A program made the position numbers and the translations under genes. Positions 12,336 to 18,809 of a stretch of 18,809 nucleotides of DNA are shown here, piece by piece. The notes beneath the pieces were generated by a model. It ran no database searches and had not been told where the DNA came from. It saw only the letters and a list, made by a program, of their open reading frames with translations. Origin of the DNA: CAIWXH01 sp964555675. Lineage in GTDB: Bacteria; Chloroflexota; Chloroflexia; Chloroflexales; Chloroflexaceae. The stretch spans positions 1 through 18,809 of the forward strand of contig CAZKTU010000120.1 of the NCBI GenBank assembly GCA_964555675.1. The letters run 5' to 3'. The first letter of the stretch is position 1; every line of letters begins with the position of its first letter.

Positions 12336-13451
12336 ATGCGCATCCTCCATATCTACAAGGACTACCCGCCCGTGCTCGGCGGCATCGAGAACCACCTCGA
12401 GCTGCTGGCCGAGGAGTTGGCCGCCCGCGGGCATCAGGTCACCGTCCTGGTGAGCGGCCAGGGCCGGCAGACCAGCGTGAGCGAGCGGCGGGGCGTGCGC
12501 CTGATCGCCGCCGGGCGGCTGGCCACCGTGGCCTCGACGCCCCTCAGCCCCGCGCTGCCGCTGCTGCTGGCCCGCGAGCGACCCGAGCTGATCCATCTGC
12601 ACCACCCCTACCCGCCCGGCGACGCTGCGGCGCTGCTTGCGGGCCGGGGCGCGCCTCTGGTGGTCACCTACCACAGCGACATCGTGCGCCAGCAGCGCCT
12701 TGCCCGGGTCGTGGCGCCGCTGCTGCGCGCCACCCTGCGGCGGGCCGCCCGGATCATCGCTACCAGCCCCGCCTACATCCGCTCGTCGCCCTTCCTGGCG
12801 CCCGTGGCCTCGCGCTGCCGGGTGGTGCCCTTCGGCGTGCCCCTCGAGCGTTATGGGCAGGCCGACCCAGCCCTGGTAGCGGCGGTGCGCGCCCGCTTCC
12901 CCGGCCCGCTGGTGCTCTTCGTCGGGCGCCTGCGCTACTACAAGGGCGCCGACCGGCTGGTGCGCGCCATGGCCGAGGTGCCGGCCCGCGCCGTCTTCGT
13001 GGGCGCCGACGCCACCGTCCGCGCCGCCGACCTGCAGGCCCTCGCCGCCGAGCTTGGCATCGGCGAGCGTGTCCACTTCGTCGGCGAGCAGAGCGACGCC
13101 GAGCTGCGGGCCTTTTACGCCGCGGCCGATGTCTTCGCCCTGCCCTCGGTCGAGCGCAGCGAGGCCTTCGGCATCGCCCAGGTCGAGGCCCAGGCCGCCG
13201 GCCTGCCCGTGGTCTGCACCGAGCTGGGCACCGGCACCAGCTACGTCACCCGCCACGGCCAGACCGGCATCGTCGTGCCGCCCGGCGATGTCCCCGCCCT
13301 CGCACGGGCCCTGCGCTCCCTGGTCGAGAGCCCGCCTCTGGCGCAGGCGATGGGCGCCGCCGGCCGCGCCCGGGCCTGCTCCGAGTTCAGCCTGGCCCGT
13401 ATGCTCGACCGCGTCGAGGCGGTGTACGACGAGGCGCTGCGGGGAGATTAG
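12336..13451 (+). CDS. GT4-family glycosyltransferase (GT-B fold)
   Basis: A 371-residue retaining glycosyltransferase acting on a nucleotide-sugar donor. It begins directly with the N-terminal Rossmann strand MRILHIYKDYPPVLGGIE (GGIE at 15-18, acceptor-side loop). The mid-linker VPFGVP is at 164-169, the donor-domain opening LFVGRLRYYKGADRLV at about 194-209 (phosphate-binding Arg198/Lys203 region), and the EX7E-type motif E276-AFGIAQV-E284 follows SVERS. GRARACSEFSLARMLDRVEAVYDE is a typical C-terminal closing helix. The wording resembles the mannosyl/glucosyl transferases used in glycolipid, polysaccharide or mycothiol-like pathways. There is no clear Shine-Dalgarno before the ATG. The neighbouring amidase starts 56 nt downstream and may be co-transcribed, but nothing else for polysaccharide synthesis is nearby, so the acceptor cannot be named. 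Confidence 0.87.
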   Translation: MRILHIYKDYPPVLGGIENHLELLAEELAARGHQVTVLVSGQGRQTSVSERRGVRLIAAGRLATVASTPLSPALPLLLARERPELIHLHHPYPPGDAAALLAGRGAPLVVTYHSDIVRQQRLARVVAPLLRATLRRAARIIATSPAYIRSSPFLAPVASRCRVVPFGVPLERYGQADPALVAAVRARFPGPLVLFVGRLRYYKGADRLVRAMAEVPARAVFVGADATVRAADLQALAAELGIGERVHFVGEQSDAELRAFYAAADVFALPSVERSEAFGIAQVEAQAAGLPVVCTELGTGTSYVTRHGQTGIVVPPGDVPALARALRSLVESPPLAQAMGAAGRARACSEFSLARMLDRVEAVYDEALRGD

Positions 13452-13507
13452 TACCGCCCGGCCTTAATCCCTGTAAGTTTTACCGCTTATTTCTAAGGAG
13501 CTGTGCG

Positions 13508-15091
13508 ATGACTGATCCCACCGACCGCCTGCGCGCCAATTTGCGCGCCGCCGGCATCCCCGCCACCGAAGACGACCTGGTCGGCATCGCCGCAAAGGGC
13601 TTCCTCGGGCGGCTGGCCGACTTCGAGCGGCTGATCGCCGGGGTCGACCCGGCGACCCTGCCCGACTATCTCGACGCCGCGACTCTGCCGGCGCCTCGGG
13701 CCGCCGTCACCCCGGTCGCCCCGCCGGTTCAGGCGCCACCCGGGTCGATCCTCGCGACGGCCATGCAGCTGCGCGGCGGCGCGGCCTCGCCCACGGCCCT
13801 CGCCGAGGCAGCCCTGGCGCGCATCGCCGCCCTCGACCCGCAGCTCAACGCCTTCCAGATCGTCACCGCCGAGGCGGCCATGGAGGATGCCCGTCGCGCC
13901 GAGGCCGAGCTGGCCGCGGGGCATGATCGCGGCCCGCTCCACGGGGTGCCCGTGGCGGTCAAGGATCTCTTCGACGTGGCCGGGCTGCCGACGGCGGCCG
14001 GCTCGAAGATTCGCGCCGGCGAGCTGGCCGTCGTCGACGCGACCGTGGTGGCCCGGCTGCGGGCCGCCGGCGCGGTGATCCTCGGCAAGACGCGCATGTC
14101 CGAGTTCGCCTACTCGCCCGGCTCGAATAACGCCCACTACGGCCCCACCGCCAACCCCTACGACCCGACGCGCGACACCGGCGGCTCGAGCAGCGGCTCG
14201 GCTGCGGCCGTGGCCGCGGGCATGGCCTTCGCCGCCCTGGGCACCGATACGGGCTGCTCGATCCGCATCCCGGCGGCCTTCTGCGGCCTGGTCGGGCTCA
14301 AGCCGACATGGGGCCGGGTGAGCCTCGCGGGCGCGGTGACCCTCTCGTGGTCCCTCGACCACGCCGGGCCCCTGGCCCGCTGCGTGGCCGACGCCGCGGC
14401 CATGCTCGCCATCCTGGCCGGCCCAGACCCGCGCGATGGGCGCACGCAGCGGCCGGCGCCCCTGTTCGCGGCGGGTGACCTGGCGGCGGGCGTGGCCGGG
14501 CTGCGGGTGGGCGTGCTGCGCGACGACGGCTCGGGGCGCGAGCTGGCCGGCCCCGAGCAGCTAGGGGCTGTGGGGCGTGCGGCGGCGGCCCTCGCCGCCG
14601 CCGGGGCCGAGGTGAGCGAGCTAGATCTGCCGCAGCTCGACCCGCTGCGCGTCGCCGGCGGCGCCATCCTGGGCATGGAGGCCGCGGCCTACCACTTGCC
14701 CTGGCTGCGCGAGCGTCTCGACGACTATGGCGAGTTCATGCGCCAGCGCGTCCTGGCCGCCTTCGCCTACGAGGCCGGGGCCTTCGTGCGCGCCCAGCAG
14801 GCCCGCGCCGAGCTGCGGCGGGCGGCCAGTGCGGCCCTCGAGGGCTACGATCTGCTGCTCGGCCCGATCCACCCGGGGCCGGTGCCCGCCCTGGGGGTGC
14901 CCGCCGCGAATGGGCTGGCCATCCCGTTCAACACCCTTGGGTGGCCGGCCCTCACCCAGCCGGCGGGCCTCGGCGCCGACGGTCTGCCCCTCGCGGTGCA
15001 GCTGGTGGCGGGCCCCTGGCGCGAGGCTACCCTGCTGCGCGCGGCCTATGTCGTCGAGGAGAGCCTGGGGCTGATCAGCCCCGAACGCTGA
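13508..15091 (+). CDS. Amidase-signature family hydrolase (GatA-like)
   Basis: A 527-residue Ser/cis-Ser/Lys amidase. The catalytic Lys152 lies in GVPVAVKDLFDV, the cis-Ser in GGSSSGSAAAVAAG (225-238), and the nucleophile Ser251 in GTDTGCSIRIPAAFCG. The usual family wording is DTGGSIR, so Cys250 replaces a glycine next to the nucleophile. About 75 N-terminal residues before the core (LRAAGIPATEDDLVGIAAKG) form an extra helical segment, absent from GatA itself, and seen in stand-alone amidases. A good Shine-Dalgarno AAGGAG is 7 nt before the ATG. No gatB or gatC neighbour is present, so this is more likely a catabolic amidase than part of the tRNA amidotransferase. It ends 3 nt before a scaffold gap, and the C-terminus appears complete (TGA 15089-15091). 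Confidence 0.88.
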   Translation: MTDPTDRLRANLRAAGIPATEDDLVGIAAKGFLGRLADFERLIAGVDPATLPDYLDAATLPAPRAAVTPVAPPVQAPPGSILATAMQLRGGAASPTALAEAALARIAALDPQLNAFQIVTAEAAMEDARRAEAELAAGHDRGPLHGVPVAVKDLFDVAGLPTAAGSKIRAGELAVVDATVVARLRAAGAVILGKTRMSEFAYSPGSNNAHYGPTANPYDPTRDTGGSSSGSAAAVAAGMAFAALGTDTGCSIRIPAAFCGLVGLKPTWGRVSLAGAVTLSWSLDHAGPLARCVADAAAMLAILAGPDPRDGRTQRPAPLFAAGDLAAGVAGLRVGVLRDDGSGRELAGPEQLGAVGRAAAALAAAGAEVSELDLPQLDPLRVAGGAILGMEAAAYHLPWLRERLDDYGEFMRQRVLAAFAYEAGAFVRAQQARAELRRAASAALEGYDLLLGPIHPGPVPALGVPAANGLAIPFNTLGWPALTQPAGLGADGLPLAVQLVAGPWREATLLRAAYVVEESLGLISPER

Positions 15092-15094
15092 GTG

Positions 15095-15194
15095 NNNNNN
15101 NNNNNNNNNNNNNNNNNNNNNNNNNNNNNNNNNNNNNNNNNNNNNNNNNNNNNNNNNNNNNNNNNNNNNNNNNNNNNNNNNNNNNNNNNNNNNN
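15095..15194. other. True scaffold gap (100 N) of unknown length
   Basis: Exactly 100 N. Unlike the first gap, its flanks share no end overlap, so real sequence is missing. The 3' part of the Hpt gene and anything between it and the amidase are lost. Confidence 0.9.
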
Positions 15195-15529
15195 AAGTCG
15201 GCGACGAGGGCCGCGTAGCTTGCGGCCGGCGGGTGCATCTGGGCGAGGCAGGTGGCCTCGAGCTCGGCGCAGTGATGCGCCAGACGGCGCGCCCCGATGC
15301 TCAGGCAGCTGCCCTTCAGCCTGTGGGCCAGCCAGGCGGCTTTGCTGTGGTCGCTTGTCGAGAGCGCTTCGCCCAGATCCTCGACCACCGGCGGCGACTC
15401 CTTGAGGTATGCTTCGACGATGCCGCGCAGCAGACCTGGACCTTCCGGCCCGAGCAGGTCCAGAAACTCGCGCAGCACGCGCGTGTCTATCATGGTCTCA
15501 GCCCGTTGTGTCAGCTGGCATTCCGTCAT
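15195..15529 (-). CDS. Hpt domain phosphotransfer protein, C-terminus lost in the gap
   Basis: At least 111 residues. The core AHRLKGSCLSIGARRLAHHCAELE places the phospho-accepting His at residue 69, in the HxLKGS context of ArcB/BarA-type Hpt modules; it looks less like a CheA P1 domain. Upstream helices (VLREFLDLLGPEGPGLLRGI, AYLKESPPVVEDL) complete the four-helix bundle. It would relay phosphoryl groups between a hybrid kinase and a response regulator, neither of which is in view. ATG 15529 is chosen because CAGGAG lies 5 nt upstream; ATG 15493 (MIDTRVL) is an alternative. The frame is open into the gap, so it may be a free Hpt protein or the front of a larger kinase. It is divergent from the lipoprotein gene at 15695. 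Confidence 0.8.
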
Positions 15530-15647
15530 ACGTACTCCTGTCGGGGTTCTTAACCAAATTTTTACCACGGGCCCGCTAGTCATGAATATGGCCCTTTGGT
15601 CCTATCTGCCTCTAGTACCAGGGCGCGCCTTGTGGTCTTGCCGCCAA

Positions 15648-15656
15648 TGCTATAAT
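15648..15656 (+). promoter_or_regulatory. Extended -10 promoter of the NHL lipoprotein gene (TGC-TATAAT)
   Basis: A perfect TGnTATAAT with a weak TTGTGG at 15630-15635 as a possible -35 (15-nt spacer). The predicted start is near 15663, about 32 nt before the ATG. The rest of the 15530-15694 spacer should also hold the Hpt promoter; an A/T-rich patch (TTAACCAAATTTTTACC, 15549-15565) is the best site for it, but no clear -10 was found. Confidence 0.68.
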
Positions 15657-15694
15657 GCCCGCCAGTCTCGCCCGACCACCGCGAAGGATCGCTC

Positions 15695-17734
15695 ATGCGC
15701 CGCCTGATCCCCTTTCTCTTCGCCGCCCTTCTGGCGGGCTGCGCCCTGCCCATCCCCGGCGTCCAGCCCCCGGCTGAGACCCCGCAAGCTGATACAGCGC
15801 CGTCGCCCATCCCCGCCCCGACTGCCCCGACTCTGGCCGAGGCGATCGTCGTCGAGGAGGGCGGCTTCACGGTCAGCCCGCCCACCGGCTGGGTGAGCGC
15901 CGTCGTCTCGAGCACCGCCACCCTGGCGCCCTCGCAGAGCGCCCTCGAGCGGGCGAGCCCCGGGCCCGACCTGGTGCTGACCATCGACGCGACCCCGCTA
16001 CAGGCGATCGCCGCCCAGTTCGGCCCCGCGGCGGCCAGCGACCCCGCCAGCTTCTTCGAGGTGAGTAGCGGCGCCGCCCAGGCCGCCGGCTACAGCATCA
16101 GCGCGACCTCCCCGATCACGGTCGACGGGCGCCCCGGCCTGGCCGCCGACCTGAGCGCCCCGGGCGGCGCGGGCCGGCTCGCCGTGATCCTCGGCGAGGA
16201 CATGGCCATCCGCGTGCTCGGGCAGGCCGACCCCCAGGCCTGGCCCGGCCAGAGCGCCGTCTACGAGGCGGTTCTGTCCAGCCTGCGCCTCTTCGCCCCG
16301 CCCCAGCCCACGCCCGTCCCGGCCGACGCCGCCGAGCAGCCCGCCCTGGTCGCCGAGGGTCCCCCCGGCTTCGTGCTGCGCCTGGGCGGAAGCGCCGGCC
16401 CGCCCAACGGTCGCTTCGTCTCGGCCCGCGGCCTGGCCGTCGCCCCCGACGGCACGCTCTATCTGGCCGAGAGCAGCCGAGGCGTCTGGGCCTTCGCCCC
16501 CGACGGCGAGCTGGTGGGCGTCTTCGGGGCCGACCAGTTGCTCGACGCCTACGACGTGGCCCGCTCGGCCGACGGCGACCTCTTCGTGGCCGACTTCGGG
16601 CGCAACGCCGTGGCCCGCTTCAGGGCCGACGGCAGCTTCGTCGGCCGCTGGGGCAGCGCCGGCGACGGGCCCGAGCAGTTTGGCCTGGCCTCGCCCCAGC
16701 GCATCGCCATCGGCCCCGACGGCAGTGTCTATGCTCTCGACGCGCGCCCCGGCCCCGAGAGCGGCCGAGTGATCAGCACGATCGCTCGATTCAGCCAGGA
16801 CGGCCGCCTGCTGAACCGGATCGAGCTGCCTGCCGACCTCGCGCCGACCGACCTCGTCATCGACGCCGGCGGCGCGATCTACCTGGCCGAGACCTTCGGC
16901 GGGGTGGTCAAGCTGGCCCCCGACGGCGCTGAGCTGGCCCGCTTCGGCGACCCCGCCGACCCCCAGGCCCTCGCCGCGGGGGCGATCGACCTCGACCGGC
17001 TCGGCAACCTGGTGGTGGCCACCTACGCCTCGGGCATCCTCAAGCTCTCGCCCGGGGGCCTGGTGATCGCCCGCGGCGGAGCGGCGGCCGCCCCCGGCTC
17101 AACCCCCGCGCCCGGCGAGTTCAGCCTGCCCAACGGGGTGGTGGCCGCGCCGGGGGGTGTGGTCTGGGTCAGCGACAACAGCGGCGAGTACAGCGCCGTG
17201 AGCGCCCTGCGCCTGGAGGTCGACTCGGCCGCCGCCGCGACGGCCCAGGCCCTGGTGGTCACCCCCGAGCCGAGCGCCCAGCCGACCCCGCCCGCCGCGG
17301 CCCTGGCGCGCCAGTGGGCGACGGAGGCCACCGCCTCGAGCTTTTACGCGCCCGACTACGACCCGGCCGGGGCCACGGGTGCGCCGGACGTGCCGGCCTG
17401 CCAGGACAGCCCCGACGCCTGGGCCGCCGCCGACCCCAACGGCCTCGAGACCCTCGAGCTGCGCTACAGGGCCCCGGTCTTCGCCGTCGGGGTCACCGTC
17501 CACCAGAGCTTCAACCCCGGCTTCGTCAGCAAGGTCGAGCTGATCGACGAGCGCGGCGAGGCGAAGACCGTCTACAGCGCGACGCCCGCGCGCTCGGACG
17601 TATGCCCCCTGCCTCTCGAGATCAGCTTCGAGCAGACCCTGACCCGCATCGTCGCCGTGCGTCTGACCATCGACCAGCGCCCCGGCGCCAACTGGAACGA
17701 GATCGACGCCGTCGAGCTGATTGGGGTGCCATAG
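15695..17734 (+). CDS. Lipoprotein with NHL-type beta-propeller and discoidin-like C-terminal domain
   Basis: A 679-residue surface protein. The signal peptide ends in lipobox LAGC (Cys16), then a Pro-rich linker. Residues about 50-195 form a PsbP/DUF1795-like domain (GGFTVSPPTGW at the start, SSLRLF at the end). Residues about 220-510 contain five or six NHL/SMP-30-type blades recognisable by repeating PDGTLYLAE, ADGDLFVAD, PDGSVYALD and AGGAIYLAE strands. After a second linker (about 520-545), residues about 548-679 resemble discoidin/F5-8C folds: ATASSFYAPDY, GAPDVPACQDSPDAW, FNPGFVSKVELIDERG and NWNEIDAVELIG. Such proteins usually bind glycans or scaffold other proteins; no catalytic residues are apparent. 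The start has AAGGA 7 nt upstream and a promoter at 15651-15656. It converges on the ABC permease. Confidence 0.87.
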   Translation: MRRLIPFLFAALLAGCALPIPGVQPPAETPQADTAPSPIPAPTAPTLAEAIVVEEGGFTVSPPTGWVSAVVSSTATLAPSQSALERASPGPDLVLTIDATPLQAIAAQFGPAAASDPASFFEVSSGAAQAAGYSISATSPITVDGRPGLAADLSAPGGAGRLAVILGEDMAIRVLGQADPQAWPGQSAVYEAVLSSLRLFAPPQPTPVPADAAEQPALVAEGPPGFVLRLGGSAGPPNGRFVSARGLAVAPDGTLYLAESSRGVWAFAPDGELVGVFGADQLLDAYDVARSADGDLFVADFGRNAVARFRADGSFVGRWGSAGDGPEQFGLASPQRIAIGPDGSVYALDARPGPESGRVISTIARFSQDGRLLNRIELPADLAPTDLVIDAGGAIYLAETFGGVVKLAPDGAELARFGDPADPQALAAGAIDLDRLGNLVVATYASGILKLSPGGLVIARGGAAAAPGSTPAPGEFSLPNGVVAAPGGVVWVSDNSGEYSAVSALRLEVDSAAAATAQALVVTPEPSAQPTPPAAALARQWATEATASSFYAPDYDPAGATGAPDVPACQDSPDAWAAADPNGLETLELRYRAPVFAVGVTVHQSFNPGFVSKVELIDERGEAKTVYSATPARSDVCPLPLEISFEQTLTRIVAVRLTIDQRPGANWNEIDAVELIGVP

Positions 17735-17772
17735 GCCGGCCAAAGTCCAGACCAGAAAAGTAACCATCCTTC

Positions 17773-17805
17773 GCCCGAGGAGCTCGGACGGAGCCCTACT
17801 CGGGC
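17773..17805. terminator. Inverted repeat between convergent genes
   Basis: GCCCGAG-N19-CTCGGGC, 7-bp perfect arms, spans the end of the minus-strand permease gene and the 61-bp spacer after the lipoprotein. It could form a 3' hairpin for either transcript. The loop is long and no T-tract follows. Confidence 0.3.
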
Positions 17806-18704
17806 GCCTTCGCGCCCTTGCGCCGGGGCAGGTCATACTGGACAGGGCGGAGCAGGCGGATGGCCAGGAAGAGGAAGAGGGCGGTGAGCAAGGCCGAGAC
17901 GAAGATATAGACGATCCAGGGCGAGGGCAGCGCCAGCTCGCCTGCGTTCGAGGGGACCGTCACCAGCCAGGGGCTCTGGCCGTCGGCCAGGAAGGTGGCC
18001 GACAGGCCCAGGGCGATGAAGGGGTGAGCGCTGAGCAGCAGGCCCATGATCAGGACGTAGAGCGTCCCGGGCTGCCCGTCGAACGAGTTGGTCAGCAGCG
18101 AGCCCACAACGAAGAGGAAGGGGATGAAGAGCAGCAGCATGATCACCGTCCCCTGGGCCATCACCGTCGCCGAGAGGGTGGTGCGCATCACCGTCGACCA
18201 GAACAGGCCGATGGTCGCATAACAGATTGCGGTTACGGCCAGGCCCGTCACGCCGATCAGCAGCTCGGCCCCGCTCACCCCACCGAAGAGGAAGGCCAGG
18301 GCGGCCATGGGCAGGGCGGCGATGATCAGCAGCATGGCGAAGGCCAGGGCCGAGGCCAGCTTGCCGAGGGCGATCTGCAGAGGCGAGAGCAGCGTCGTGA
18401 TCAGCAGATCGTAGGTCTGCCGCTCCTTCTCGCCCGAGACGGCCCCCGCCGTCAGCGAGGGCGTGATCACACACACCTGGATGAGGCTGACCGCCATCAC
18501 AGTGACGAAGATCGTCTTGCCGATCACGCGCCCGGCCTCGACGTCGTCGAGGCCCCCCTGAAACGAGTTAGCCGCCGCGGCGTAGACCAGCAGGGTCACG
18601 GCCGCGATGATCGACAGGTAGATCACCAGGATGAGCAGGGCGCGGTTGCCGCGGATGCGCCCACGCAGCTCGCGCGAGAGAACCGGGTTGGCCAGGAGTT
18701 TCAT
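17796..18704 (-). CDS. ABC-2 type transporter permease subunit
   Basis: A 302-residue protein with about six membrane segments. The cytosolic N-terminus NPVLSRELRGRIRGNRA precedes helix 1 (about 22-45). The segment GAVSGEKERQTYDLLITTLLSP (about 87-108) is the ABC-2 coupling motif that normally contacts an ATPase. Further helices lie at about 112-140, 148-170, 182-205, 215-240 and 270-292. The tail is basic (RRKGAKAPE). The ATG has GGAG 6 nt upstream. No ATPase gene is adjacent within the window: downstream is a convergent gene, and upstream lies a promoter followed by repeats. The partner is therefore encoded elsewhere or further right. Substrate and direction, probably export, cannot be read. 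Confidence 0.87.
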   Translation of the reverse strand: MKLLANPVLSRELRGRIRGNRALLILVIYLSIIAAVTLLVYAAAANSFQGGLDDVEAGRVIGKTIFVTVMAVSLIQVCVITPSLTAGAVSGEKERQTYDLLITTLLSPLQIALGKLASALAFAMLLIIAALPMAALAFLFGGVSGAELLIGVTGLAVTAICYATIGLFWSTVMRTTLSATVMAQGTVIMLLLFIPFLFVVGSLLTNSFDGQPGTLYVLIMGLLLSAHPFIALGLSATFLADGQSPWLVTVPSNAGELALPSPWIVYIFVSALLTALFLFLAIRLLRPVQYDLPRRKGAKAPE

Positions 18705-18733
18705 GGGTGGCTCCGTGTGTGGATGCTGACACT

Positions 18734-18739
18734 ATTGTA
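18734..18739 (-). promoter_or_regulatory. -10 box (TACAAT) of the ABC-2 permease gene
   Basis: TACAAT on the minus strand about 30 nt upstream of the ATG at 18704, in an otherwise GC-rich region. It is the fourth TACAAT at a gene start in this window. No clear -35 box. Confidence 0.48.
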
Positions 18740-18746
18740 GCTGATT

Positions 18747-18809
18747 GGCGGGGGCTTTGCCCCTCGGCCCCAGGCTTTGGCGGGGGCTTTGCCCCTCGGC
18801 CCCAGACTT
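18747..18809. repeat. Tandem 32-bp G-rich repeat, continuing past the window
   Basis: Two adjacent copies (18747-18778 and 18779-18809, the second cut by the window end) differ at one base (CAGGCTT against CAGACTT). Each contains GGGGC-TTT-GCCCC, a 5-bp stem with a 3-nt loop. The number of copies is unknown because the array leaves the window. Confidence 0.85.

Noticed and set aside
12266..13507. Long in-frame extension upstream of the amidase
   Set aside because: It overlaps the glycosyltransferase in another frame, is rich in Arg/Pro/Gly, and the amidase has its own Shine-Dalgarno and ATG at 13508.
1..18809. tRNA, rRNA, CRISPR array, insertion sequence or prophage
   Set aside because: I saw no CCA-ending cloverleaf, rRNA-like stretch, spaced direct repeats, transposase or integrase on reading through both strands by eye.

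Overview
The window is GC-rich bacterial chromosome (by eye about 70% G+C). It carries lipoprotein signal peptides followed by long Pro/Ala/Thr linkers, small membrane proteins of no known family, and an NHL propeller joined to a discoidin-like tail. This style is familiar from Chloroflexota (class Chloroflexia, Roseiflexus/Chloroflexus-like). That placement is an inference from style and has not been tested by phylogeny. The sequence is a scaffold with two runs of exactly 100 N. One gap (10103-10202) is an assembly artefact: the 55 bases on its left recur exactly on its right, so the contigs simply overlap. The other (15095-15194) shows no such overlap and truncates a gene.

Layout, left to right. 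(i) A possible gene start leaving the window on the minus strand (1-31), divergent from a lipoprotein amidohydrolase (107-1465, +). (ii) A minus-strand exporter operon, 6136 to 1526: a two-FtsX-domain permease, a MacB/LolD-type ATPase and a lipoprotein membrane-fusion protein, preceded by a TetR-type palindrome (6156-6175). (iii) A tightly packed minus-strand operon, 9893 to 6280: two small membrane proteins, an Lgt-family protein, a large cysteine-rich radical SAM protein resembling the COG1964/Tes (tetraether lipid synthase) group, and a third small membrane protein. It starts at an extended -10 promoter and ends in an inverted repeat. (iv) carA and an orphan DNA methyltransferase joined by an ATGA overlap (12160 to 10036, -), divergent from a GT4 glycosyltransferase (12336-13451, +) and an amidase-signature hydrolase (13508-15091, +). 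(v) A stand-alone Hpt phosphotransfer protein cut by the second gap (15195-15529, -), divergent from an NHL/discoidin lipoprotein (15695-17734, +). (vi) An ABC-2 type permease (17796-18704, -) and a 32-bp tandem repeat running off the right end.

How the parts relate: three encoded lipoproteins (amidohydrolase, membrane-fusion protein, NHL protein) have lipoboxes and would be substrates of an Lgt enzyme, but the Lgt-family protein here lacks some residues I expect in a canonical Lgt and is co-transcribed with a putative lipid-type radical SAM enzyme. The most interesting hypothesis is that operon (iii) modifies or joins membrane lipids or lipid-linked substrates. Promoters recur as two forms, TGC-TATAAT and TACAAT. 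In at least one case the -10 box lies so close to the start codon that the mRNA is probably leaderless.
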